Shown here: piece by piece, positions 17,040-24,138 of the stretch
How the letters are laid out: the number at the start of each line of letters is the position of its first letter
Position numbering within the stretch: the first letter of the stretch is position 1
Source of the DNA: Candidatus Eiseniibacteriota bacterium
GTDB taxonomy: Bacteria; Joyebacterota; Joyebacteria; Joyebacterales; Joyebacteraceae
Direction: 5' to 3'
Assembly (NCBI GenBank): GCA_030613615.1
Contig: JAUWLR010000008.1
Span: 1 to 41,615 of the forward strand
Length of the DNA: 41,615 bases
The notes under the pieces: model-generated
Database searches by the model: none
Told to the model about the DNA's origin: nothing
The model's input: only the letters and a program-made list of their open reading frames with translations
Translations under genes and position numbers: made by a program

Positions 17040-17444
17040 CTATCCGGTGAGCTTTCTGAACGCGCTGACGAGGGCGATCTGCGGAAGCTCTGCCAGCTCA
17101 TCGTCCGGTATGTTTCTGATGTCGAGGTGGTCGACTGACCTGCGGAGCGTCACCTGTCGCAGTGCCTCGGCGACCTTCGACACGTCGAGGCCCCGAGGAC
17201 AGCGTACCGTGCAGGCGAAGCACGATGCGCACACCCACATCGTTTTTGTGTCGAGTGTCTCGCTTTGTCCCAGCTGCACCATTCTCATGAGCTGTGACGG
17301 TGTGACGTCCATTTCTGAGATCATCGGACAGCTTCCCGAGCACGTGCCGCACTGGTCGCAGGCGGTGATCGCCTCGGCGCTCAGTGCGACTATCCTTTTC
17401 AGGAACGCCTCGTTCTTCGATGTGATAACTACCGTTTCAACCAT
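17040..17444 (-). CDS. hdrC: Heterodisulfide reductase subunit C-like ferredoxin
   Basis: 134 residues with two canonical [4Fe-4S] motifs: C-D-Q-C-G-T-C-S-G-S-C-P near residue 29 and C-A-S-C-F-A-C-T-V-R-C-P near residue 72. The T-P-S-Q-L-M-R-M-V-Q-L-G linker is typical of HdrC. It wires HdrA to HdrB. It lies 8 bases after hdrA and 11 before hdrB. No membrane segments, so this is the soluble HdrABC type rather than HdrDE. Confidence 0.9.
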   Translation of the reverse strand: MVETVVITSKNEAFLKRIVALSAEAITACDQCGTCSGSCPMISEMDVTPSQLMRMVQLGQSETLDTKTMWVCASCFACTVRCPRGLDVSKVAEALRQVTLRRSVDHLDIRNIPDDELAELPQIALVSAFRKLTG

Positions 17445-17452
17445 GTGGCCAC

Positions 17453-19843
17453 CTATCGCTTGTTGCTGAAGAGCCTGTCGTTAACGTGCTCCGTCAGAGC
17501 TTTCCTCTTGTTCTCCGGCACAGGGCCCAGCTTGCGGGCCAGGGCGCACAGGTCGTTCACCCGGCCGACGAAGCCGGCCAGCATCACAGTGACGAGCTCA
17601 AGCCCGAGCACACGCTCCGGCTCGACGCCCTCGGACTCGAGGGCGCTCTTGACCGCTGCGACGTTCTCCTTCATCGCCGCGGCGCTACCGACGTAGGGCG
17701 AGGACTTCTCCTCGCTGTCACCGACAAGAACGGCGCCGGCGCCGAGCGATAACGCGTCAAGGATGAGCCTGGGGGTCACCCGGCCGCCGCTCGGCACTCT
17801 GATGATCCTCGAGTTGGGGGCGTAGGCCATCCTTGCCGTCCCAACGTTGTCCGCCAGCCGGTAGACGGTCATGTCGTCGGCGAAGACGAGGACGGTCGTG
17901 CCGTCGCTTTCGCTCAGGGCGGCCCTCACTTCCTCGAGGAGTTGCGCGTTGGTGTATCCCTTGAGGTCGAGGGCCTCCGTCGGGCAGGCGGAGATGCACA
18001 CGCCGCAGCCTGTGCAAGTGGACTCGCTAATCTTCGCCACGCCGCCTGCGAGCGATATCGCCCCCACCGGGCAGGCCGGGACACACAACCCACAGCCGTC
18101 ACAGGCCTCCTCGTGAATGAACGCCACGACCGGGTCGAGCGTGAACTCGCCCTGGTTCATCAGCCGTATCGCCCTGGCTGACGCCGCGCTCGCTTGGGCA
18201 ACCGTGTCCGGTATGTCCTTGGGGCCCTGAACGGCGCCCGCAAGGAACACACCCTCGGTCAGCGTGTCGACCGGTCTGAACTTGGGGTGCGCCTCCTGAA
18301 GGAACCCGTCGGGGCTCTTCGTGAGCCTGAGCATCTCGGCGATGGAGTCGGTTCCGGCGTTAGGCGTCATGCCCACTGACAGGACCACCAGGTCGAATTC
18401 CGACTCGATCATCTGCCGGGAGAGCGTGTCTTCGACCTTGACGATCACTTTCTTGGTCACCGGATTCTCAAGCAATTCGGCCGGACGACCGCGCACGAAC
18501 TTGACGCCGGCCTCCTGTCCTCGTTTGTAGTACTCCTCGTAGCCCTTTCCGAACGCCCGCAGATCGGTGTAGAAGACGTAGACATCCCGGCTCGGGTCCG
18601 AGCGCTTCAAGAGCTGGGAGAGCTTGCTCGCGTACATGCAGCAGACCCTGGAGCAGTACTCGTTGCCCACCTGCTCGTCACGGGAGCCGACGCACTGGAT
18701 GAACGCGATTCTCCCCTTGATCGGGCGAATCGGGGCTCCCTCGGAGGCGTGTACGATCATGCGCTCCATCTGCATGCCGGTTATGACGTTCTCGAACCGT
18801 CCGTATCCGTAGACCGTCTTCTTGGTGGCGTCGAAGATGTCGTAGCCCGTCGCAACGATGACGGTGTCCACGGGGAACTCCTCGGTCGCCAGCTTGTCCC
18901 CGAAATCGATCGCGTCGTGGGGGCAGGCCTTCTGACAGAGCCCGCAGACGTCGCCGCCCTTGGTCAGTCGGAGGCAAATGTTCTCATCTATGACGTTCTT
19001 GTTGGGGACGGAGAAGCCGAACGGCACGTGAATGGCCTTGCGTTCGATCAACCCTTCCTCATACTCATCCGGAACCGACACGGGGCACTTCTCCTCGCAG
19101 AGACCGCACGCGGTGCACTTGTCGGGATCGACGTAGCGCGGCTTCTTCGTGACCGTCACATCGAAGTTACCCAGGTGGCCCTCGATGCTCGTGACCTCGG
19201 AGTTTGTCAGGAGCTCGATATTGGAGTTCGCGGGGACGTCCGCCATCTTGGGACTCAGGATGCACGCCGAGCAGTCCTCCGTCGGGAATGTCCTGGAGAG
19301 CTGGGCCATCTTCCCACCGATCGAGGGATCCTTCTCCACCAGATGCACCTTGAACCCGGCGTCTCCCAGGTCGAGGGCCGCCTGTATCCCGGCAATGCCT
19401 CCACCCACCACCAGCACCCTCTTGCCGATTGGCATGGTTCTCTTTTCCAGCGGCTCGTCCAGTCTGACCTTCGCGATCGACATATGGGTGAGACCTGTAG
19501 CTTTGTCGGTCGCCTCTTTCGGCGAGTCGGGGTGTACCCAGGAGCAGTGTTCGCGTATGTTCGCCATCTCGAGGACGTGCGGATTGAGGCCCGATGTCTC
19601 GAGCACCCTCATGAACGTGCCGCCCTGGAACTGGGGAGAGCAGGCGGCGACCACGACCCGGTCGAGGTTGTGCTCCTTGATGTCGTCGGCGATCAGCTTC
19701 TGGCCCACGTCCGAACACATGTGACCGTAGTCGCGCGATATCACGACGTCGCCCTGCTCGCCCGCGATCTTCGCGACCCTCTCAACGTCCACAACTTCGG
19801 AGATGTTCCCTCCGCAGTGACAGACGTAGACTCCGATTCTCAC
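17453..19843 (-). CDS. hdrA: HdrA-like flavin/iron-sulfur subunit with degenerate MvhD-like tail
   Basis: About 796 residues from a GTG (VRIGVYVCHCGGN), the usual HdrA opening, after an AGGGGGTGG site; the 24 extra residues up to 19915 are unlikely. Domain order: an N-terminal domain with CHCGGN; a thioredoxin-reductase-like FAD domain (RVLVVGGGIAGIQAALDLG) with E-D-C-S-A-C; inserted ferredoxin clusters D-K-C-T-A-C-G-L-C-E-E-K-C-P and V-C-G-L-C-Q-K-A-C-P; two C-terminal clusters C-D-G-C-G-L-C and C-T-G-C-G-V-C. HdrA is the flavin-bifurcation site of HdrABC. From about residue 650 an MvhD/FlpD-like domain follows (RIIRVPSGGRV, GAVLVG). The cysteines that bind [2Fe-2S] in MvhD are replaced (C-N-W-C by D-D-M-T; V-x-C-S-G-R by V-P-S-G-G-R). 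Confidence 0.9.
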   Translation of the reverse strand: MRIGVYVCHCGGNISEVVDVERVAKIAGEQGDVVISRDYGHMCSDVGQKLIADDIKEHNLDRVVVAACSPQFQGGTFMRVLETSGLNPHVLEMANIREHCSWVHPDSPKEATDKATGLTHMSIAKVRLDEPLEKRTMPIGKRVLVVGGGIAGIQAALDLGDAGFKVHLVEKDPSIGGKMAQLSRTFPTEDCSACILSPKMADVPANSNIELLTNSEVTSIEGHLGNFDVTVTKKPRYVDPDKCTACGLCEEKCPVSVPDEYEEGLIERKAIHVPFGFSVPNKNVIDENICLRLTKGGDVCGLCQKACPHDAIDFGDKLATEEFPVDTVIVATGYDIFDATKKTVYGYGRFENVITGMQMERMIVHASEGAPIRPIKGRIAFIQCVGSRDEQVGNEYCSRVCCMYASKLSQLLKRSDPSRDVYVFYTDLRAFGKGYEEYYKRGQEAGVKFVRGRPAELLENPVTKKVIVKVEDTLSRQMIESEFDLVVLSVGMTPNAGTDSIAEMLRLTKSPDGFLQEAHPKFRPVDTLTEGVFLAGAVQGPKDIPDTVAQASAASARAIRLMNQGEFTLDPVVAFIHEEACDGCGLCVPACPVGAISLAGGVAKISESTCTGCGVCISACPTEALDLKGYTNAQLLEEVRAALSESDGTTVLVFADDMTVYRLADNVGTARMAYAPNSRIIRVPSGGRVTPRLILDALSLGAGAVLVGDSEEKSSPYVGSAAAMKENVAAVKSALESEGVEPERVLGLELVTVMLAGFVGRVNDLCALARKLGPVPENKRKALTEHVNDRLFSNKR

Positions 19844-19878
19844 ATCCACCCCCTGGCTCGGTTCAGTTTCTCCAAGGC

Positions 19879-19906
19879 AAAAAAATCCACGGCCCCGGTC
19901 GGGCCG
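19879..19906 (-). terminator. Intrinsic terminator inside the hdrA leader
   Basis: On the minus strand: CGGCCC-GACCG-GGGCCG, then TGGA and a run of seven U. It lies about 40 bases before hdrA and about 135-160 bases after the candidate promoter. It could be an attenuator, or the end of a small RNA. Confidence 0.72.
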
Positions 19907-20040
19907 GGTCGTCACCTGCCAATGAACACACGACGCTCGACGCGGTTGTCCAGTCCCCCGTGTGTCCTGTCTGGCGGGGGACTGCCACGTCGAGTAGCAG
20001 AGTTACTATGGTCGCCCCTGCGTGGGCGCGCACATCACTA
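19879..20040 (-). ncRNA. Structured leader RNA or small RNA before hdrA
   Basis: The transcript predicted from the promoter at 20046-20074 runs about 160 bases to the U-run at 19879. It contains a perfect 10-base stem, CGGGGGACTG (19975-19984) against CAGTCCCCCG (19951-19960), with a 14-base loop. A second helix encloses this: CGTCGAG (19988-19994) against CTCGACG (19936-19942). The terminator hairpin follows. I recognise no known riboswitch signature. Promoter, nested helix and terminator together argue for a regulatory leader or a free sRNA; this is inference. Confidence 0.5.
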
Positions 20041-20045
20041 CCACG

Positions 20046-20074
20046 ATTGTATCTCCCCGAAGGGGGAGTCACAA
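20046..20074 (-). promoter_or_regulatory. Promoter for the hdrA leader and operon
   Basis: On the minus strand: TTGTGA (20069-20074), 17-base spacer, TACAAT (20046-20051). The spacer is almost entirely a perfect hairpin, CTCCCC-CTTC-GGGGAG, which might be an operator. It could alternatively be a weak stem-loop ending the PLP-enzyme transcript. Confidence 0.62.
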
Positions 20075-20130
20075 GGCCGGACTTCGGCTCCGCGCGGCTA
20101 TCTGAGCAGGGCTCAGTACGAGTGGGGCCG

Positions 20131-20191
20131 CGCCGAGATGCCGCGGGGGTACGCCGAGATGCCGCGGGCTACGCGGATCGGCCGCGGGCTA
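20131..20191. repeat. Three-unit tandem repeat at the 3' end of the PLP-enzyme gene
   Basis: Units of 21, 20 and 20 bases: CGCCGAGATGCCGCGGGGGTA, then the same ending CTA, then CGCGGATCGGCCGCGGGCTA. The third unit provides the stop codon of the gene at 20189. It is a small local expansion just beyond the coding end. Confidence 0.7.
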
Positions 20192-21580
20192 CGCGTCCCG
20201 CACTTCACGCAGGCGCCTGTCCGTCTCCTCGACCTTGGCCTGCTCGGCGAGCCAGAACTCCGGGTCGCGCTGCGCGTCGAGTTCCTCGATCGTCTTTCCC
20301 TGCTGCTCGACCCACGTGTAGTACTTGAGATTGAACCAGCTCTGCTTCGCGTGGCGTGTTCCCTCGCGGAACCAGTCGGTCTTTGCGTTGTGGAAAACAG
20401 ACACGGTTCTCACCGCGGCTTCCGTCTCGTCCATCACCCCGTAGGCTTCATCGAGCTGCTTCATCACGGAGTGATACCGGTCCATCGTGTCCGTGGCGAT
20501 CGTGAAGATGTTGTCGCTCTCCTTCAACCGATAGAATTTCGCGGTCTTGATGGAGGCGAGCACGTTGCACACGCCTGAGATGCCCATGATCTCGGACATC
20601 TCCTTGATGCTTTCTTCGGGCACACCGTAGCGGTCGGCCATCACCTTCCAGCCGGCCTCTTCGGTCAGGAGCTGCAGCCCCTTCTTGGACTCGATGTCGT
20701 CGATACAGGTGATGGCGTCCATCTCGAAGACGTTGTGGATCCACGTGACGTGCTTGTCGCCGATCCCCTGGATGTCGTGTCCGCCGTACCCGTTCCAGTA
20801 GATAGTGGGGCACTGGATGGGCTCCACGCCGACGGTGAGAGCATCGTGGAACTCGTGCTTGATGCGCTCGGCCGCCGCGATCGTGCCGGCTGAGCCCATG
20901 GCCGATGTGAACGCCGCGATCTTTCCGTTCCCGATACCTTTCTTCGCGAGCTCCGTGGCCACTTCGATACAGGAGTTGCCCGTGCAGTAGTAGTGGAAGC
21001 GGTAGTTCCCGAACTCCTCGAACTGGTTCATGATCCGATTGCTCGGGTCCTGCCGAAGCTCGTTGGCCTTGTCGTAGATCTCTTTGACGTTGCTCTCGCA
21101 GCCGGGGGTCTTGATGTAGCGGGCGCCGAACCACTCGATCTTCTCGAAGCGCTCCCGGCTCATGAGTTCGGGCAGAAGCACGAGCGAGTCGAACCCCATC
21201 CTCGGTCCGACGTACGCTCCGCCGATCCCGTAGTTGCCCGTCGAGGGCCACACGAGCGTGTGTACGCCCGGCTCGATGTCGCCCTCGAGCTGGTGCTCCA
21301 TTGTCACGGAGTAGGTGGCTCCGACCTTGTGGCTTCTGGTGGGGAAGTCCTTGCTGTAGAGGACGACGATGTTGGCATCGACCCCGGTCAGCTCTTTCGG
21401 CAGCACGATGTAGTAGATCCCACCCTCGGGATTCCGCCAGGTGATGTTGTACAGGTTGAGAGGACTGAGCGGGTCGTCCTTCGCTGCCTTGAGCGCGCGT
21501 TCGCGTATGGACGGGTCGATCTTCGACGGGTGCAGCATCTCTTCGAACGTGGGCCCAAACACGAGCTGTTTCGTTGCCAT
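20189..21580 (-). CDS. PLP-dependent fold-type-II enzyme (cysteine/threonine synthase superfamily)
   Basis: 463 residues starting MATKQLVFGP, after AGAAGGAAAA; the 40 upstream residues in the open frame overlap the palindromic repeat and are not coding. The family signatures are the Schiff-base lysine in R-S-H-K-V-G-A-T-Y-S, the substrate loop P-S-T-G-N-Y-G-I-G-G, and the phosphate cup S-A-M-G-S-A-G-T-I-A-A. Cysteine synthases, threonine synthases and cystathionine beta-synthases share them. The protein is about 140 residues longer than CysK, with extra segments before the lysine and an acidic/aromatic C-terminus. I cannot name the substrate. The TGS-GTPase gene lies upstream on the same strand. 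Confidence 0.8.
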   Translation of the reverse strand: MATKQLVFGPTFEEMLHPSKIDPSIRERALKAAKDDPLSPLNLYNITWRNPEGGIYYIVLPKELTGVDANIVVLYSKDFPTRSHKVGATYSVTMEHQLEGDIEPGVHTLVWPSTGNYGIGGAYVGPRMGFDSLVLLPELMSRERFEKIEWFGARYIKTPGCESNVKEIYDKANELRQDPSNRIMNQFEEFGNYRFHYYCTGNSCIEVATELAKKGIGNGKIAAFTSAMGSAGTIAAAERIKHEFHDALTVGVEPIQCPTIYWNGYGGHDIQGIGDKHVTWIHNVFEMDAITCIDDIESKKGLQLLTEEAGWKVMADRYGVPEESIKEMSEIMGISGVCNVLASIKTAKFYRLKESDNIFTIATDTMDRYHSVMKQLDEAYGVMDETEAAVRTVSVFHNAKTDWFREGTRHAKQSWFNLKYYTWVEQQGKTIEELDAQRDPEFWLAEQAKVEETDRRLREVRDA

Positions 21581-21613
21581 GTGTTTTCCTTCTGATTGGT
21601 TGTCGAGCGGCGC

Positions 21614-21681
21614 GGTGGCCCTACCCCGCCGCGAGTTTAGGCGCGAAGCGCCGCGTGTCTGAGCGCCGGGGTAGGGCCACC
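21614..21681. repeat. Nested palindromic repeat, copy 2
   Basis: Same core as at 9-59, in inverted orientation, with one base difference in about 50. Here the outer arms are longer: GGTGGCCCTACCCCG and CGGGGTAGGGCCACC are perfect 15-base reverse complements, so the whole 68 bases can fold as one long hairpin with an inner GGCGC-GAA-GCGCC. It fills most of the gap between the TGS GTPase (stop 21708) and the PLP enzyme (start 21580). Confidence 0.78.
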
Positions 21682-21707
21682 GTGGCGCCACATCGGTCAT
21701 CTGGGTG

Positions 21708-22703
21708 CTACATGTCTACGTGTATCTCGAGTATGTCCCCGTCCTCGACGACGTGGTCGCGCTCGACGACCTGCCCGTCGAACTTGCCCGAGCCCCAGAT
21801 CTTGGTGAACTTCAGGTTGTGTGCGAACTGGCGGTGGATCTTCTCTGCCACATCGAGAACCGTGCTGCCACGCTTCACGATGAACGGCTTCTTCATGTCC
21901 GCCGTCTTGCCCGGTACCTTGCTATAGATCCTGACGACGTCCAGGAACTCGTAGAGGCGCTCCTTCATCTGGTCGAGTCCCTCGCCGGTCTCGGCGGACA
22001 CGGGGATAATCTCGAACTCATCCTGGATCACCTCTCTGAGGAACTCCAGGTTCTCGGTCGCTCCCTCTTCGTCGATCTTGTTGGCGACGATCAGTGTCGG
22101 CTTGACGTTTCTCGCGAGTTCCATCTCGTTCGGGTCGCAGACGGGGGAGAGTCTGATCCCCTTCGAGGCCAGGAACTCCCTTACGAACTGGCACGAGTCC
22201 ACGCAGTCGTCCGCGGACGCGTCGACTACCAGGAGCACGGTGTCGGCGTTCCTGACCAGCTCGGGGAGCCATGTCTCCGTGTGGTCACGCGAGAACGGGG
22301 GGACGTCCACGAGCTCTATGTAGATGTCGTCGTACCGCATCATCGCGGGCAGCGGTACGCGCGTGGTGAAGGGGTAGTTGGCGACCTCCGGCGTCGCGTT
22401 GGTCGTCGCGGCGACTATCTGTGATTTCCCGACGCTAGGTGTGCCGATCAGGATGACCTGAGGCGACTCGCCTTTCGGAACATGGTACGAGGGGCCCTTG
22501 CGGCCCTTCCTGCCGGGCTGCTCGAGTTCGGCCTTGAGCTTCGAGAGCTGCTTCCTGAGGTGGGCGCGGAGCTTGTCCGTACCCTTGTGCCTGGGTATGA
22601 TAGCCATCATCTCCTGAAGAGCGGCTATCTTATCCTCGGTCGTTTTCGCCTCGCGGAAGCGCTGCTCCGCGTTCTTGTAGGGTGGGGGGAGATTCGCCGG
22701 CAT
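21708..22703 (-). CDS. TGS-domain GTPase (Obg/DRG-like)
   Basis: About 331 residues from MPANLPPPYK, after AGAGGAA; the frame is open to 22772, but the promoter lies there. An N-terminal helical, basic segment (residues 1-80) leads into the G domain. G1 is GTPSVGKS (87-94, Lys93) and G4 NKID, with G5-like S-A-E. G3 reads D-V-P-P, with Pro in place of the canonical Gly. The C-terminal 70 residues are a TGS domain (FIVKRGSTVLDVAEKIHRQF, then V-V-E-D-G-D-I-L-E-I-H). Relatives bind ribosomes or RNA. The exact partner is unknown. Confidence 0.88.
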   Translation of the reverse strand: MPANLPPPYKNAEQRFREAKTTEDKIAALQEMMAIIPRHKGTDKLRAHLRKQLSKLKAELEQPGRKGRKGPSYHVPKGESPQVILIGTPSVGKSQIVAATTNATPEVANYPFTTRVPLPAMMRYDDIYIELVDVPPFSRDHTETWLPELVRNADTVLLVVDASADDCVDSCQFVREFLASKGIRLSPVCDPNEMELARNVKPTLIVANKIDEEGATENLEFLREVIQDEFEIIPVSAETGEGLDQMKERLYEFLDVVRIYSKVPGKTADMKKPFIVKRGSTVLDVAEKIHRQFAHNLKFTKIWGSGKFDGQVVERDHVVEDGDILEIHVDM

Positions 22704-22743
22704 CTGTTCCTCTGTCCTCGTTGCACCTCGATGGTGAACAACG

Positions 22744-22772
22744 ATTCTAGCGCGGCTCGGCGCGCTTATCAA
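22744..22772 (-). promoter_or_regulatory. Promoter for the TGS GTPase
   Basis: On the minus strand: TTGATA (22767-22772), 17-base spacer, TAGAAT (22744-22749); each box has five of six consensus bases. The expected leader is about 35 bases. The PLP gene downstream may be read from the same promoter through the palindromic repeat. Confidence 0.7.
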
Positions 22773-22928
22773 GATGCCCGAGAGAGTTCTGGGTGCGCGC
22801 CGTGCATGACGGCGTGATGGCGCCGAGCGTCCCGACAGTGAGGGAACTGGATGGAATCACGTTCTACGTGCCGGTTCCCGAGAGGACCCGGACGCTGATC
22901 GCAGGGTGTCAGCCGGCAGATGCGTCAC

Positions 22929-23987
22929 CTACCCCGCGCGGTACATCGACTTGATCTGTCCCCACGAGGTCGGCTCTACCGGGTTCGACACGATGCCGGA
23001 GATGAAATCCTCGTCGTCCGCGTCCCGCGGATGGGCTCCGGCCTCCTCCAGCACGGCCTCGAGTGCCTCAACAGGAGACATCTCGTCTACCGGAGGCGCG
23101 GCCATCCGGGTCTCAGTGGTTCCGCTCGTAGTGCAGCTCGGAGGAAGGACGTTGCCCTCCATGTAGACGGGGCCGGCGTCCGGCGCGATCACGACCGCGT
23201 TCGGCTCGTCGCTGCCGGACTTGGGAAGGTAGTAGTTCTTCACCAGGTTTGCGGACGCGCCATTCCTCAGGCGCGTGCCGTAGTTCGAGGCCCAGCCGTA
23301 GATGACGTTGTTGACCATGTCCACGGACGTTGCATCGTCCAGCTGCGGGTTCCGCTCGTCTCCGAGGATGAACAGGTTGTGGTGCAGCGAGATGTTCGTG
23401 AGACCAGTGCGGATGAGCGAGTTCTTGACGGTCTCGGCGATGATCGACCACTGGACCGTGATGTCGTGCGCGCCGAGGCAGATGTCGAGGTTCCCGTCGC
23501 CAGCTCTGCGGAACGAGCAGTGGTCGACGACGATGTTGTAAGCGCCGTCCCAGATTCGGAGGTTGTCGCCCGACAGCGCGTCCGGCGCGTCGATGACGCG
23601 GATGTGTCTGATTATCATATCGTTTGCACCGCGGATGTCGAAGAGCGCTCCGGTGACGCCGTCGTGGGCGGCCGTTATCGTGATGCCGGGGTCGGGCGCG
23701 GTCGACCCGTCTATGGTCAGATGGTGCCCCGTCACGCGGACGGTGCTCGAAAGCTCGATCGTGCCCCCCACGGCGAAGGTGATCTCGCGGTTCGAGGCAG
23801 AGACGGCGTCGCGGAACGTGCCGGGTCCCGAATCCGCGAGGGACGTCACCACGTAGCTCTCGCCGCCCGAACCGCCGATCGTGTCCGCGCCGAACCCCTG
23901 GAGCGGACGGGAACTGGCCGGGGCCGCGCCCACGAGGAGCGCGGTCAGGGTAACCGTGAACACGAGAGCAATCTTCCTTCTTCTCAA
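22929..23987 (-). CDS. Secreted pectate-lyase-like beta-helix protein with WG-IK tag
   Basis: About 352 residues from a TTG (LRRRKIALVF) five bases after GGGAGG; another TTG ten codons earlier lacks a site. A signal peptide (to about A-A-P-A-S-S) precedes a polysaccharide-lyase-1-type beta helix: G-F-G-A-D-T-I-G-G-S-G-G, V-T-S-L-A-D-S-G-P-G-T-F-R-D-A-V, I-T-F-A-V-G-G-T-I, I-I-R-H-I-R-V, and D-H-C-S-F-R. These match pectate/pectin lyase-like proteins. The Ca2+-binding and Arg catalytic residues cannot be confirmed by eye. After the usual V-L-E-E-A-G-A-H-P-R-D tail comes PVEPTSWGQIKSMYR plus Ala-Gly, the tag also seen at 4295 and 12104. Confidence 0.85.
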   Translation of the reverse strand: MRRRKIALVFTVTLTALLVGAAPASSRPLQGFGADTIGGSGGESYVVTSLADSGPGTFRDAVSASNREITFAVGGTIELSSTVRVTGHHLTIDGSTAPDPGITITAAHDGVTGALFDIRGANDMIIRHIRVIDAPDALSGDNLRIWDGAYNIVVDHCSFRRAGDGNLDICLGAHDITVQWSIIAETVKNSLIRTGLTNISLHHNLFILGDERNPQLDDATSVDMVNNVIYGWASNYGTRLRNGASANLVKNYYLPKSGSDEPNAVVIAPDAGPVYMEGNVLPPSCTTSGTTETRMAAPPVDEMSPVEALEAVLEEAGAHPRDADDEDFISGIVSNPVEPTSWGQIKSMYRAG

Positions 23988-24059
23988 ACCGACCTCCCTC
24001 GATGAATCAGGATACAATCACCCGCACGCCAAACTGCAAGAAGCGTTCCCCGCAACATC

Positions 24060-24088
24060 TTGACCACCAACCAACGTGACCCTATAGT
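24060..24088 (+). promoter_or_regulatory. Promoter for the flippase-like gene, with inverted repeat over the -10
   Basis: TTGACC (24060-24065), 17-base spacer, TATAGT (24083-24088). A perfect repeat GTGAC-CCTATA-GTCAC (24076-24091) is centred on the -10 and could be an operator. Transcription should begin near 24095. Confidence 0.65.
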
Positions 24089-24138
24089 CACTGAACCGCA
24101 AGTTATCCGCTCCGTTCACCCGAGCCGGGGGAAGTCCT

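Noticed and set aside
18749-20578. A 609-residue plus-strand ORF across hdrA, its leader and the PLP-enzyme end.
   Set aside because: It crosses gene boundaries and the terminator, and shows no family features.
22817-22954. A 45-codon plus-strand ORF with coding-like codons (V-R-E-L-D-G-I-T-F-Y-V-P-V-P) between the TGS GTPase and the pectate-lyase-like gene.
   Set aside because: No ribosome site or recognised family, and its end overlaps the lyase tag region; at most a gene remnant.
24076-24091. GTGAC-N6-GTCAC as a CRP site.
   Set aside because: CRP sites need TGTGA-N6-TCACA; here GTGA and TCAC are eight bases apart. Kept only as a generic inverted repeat over the -10.
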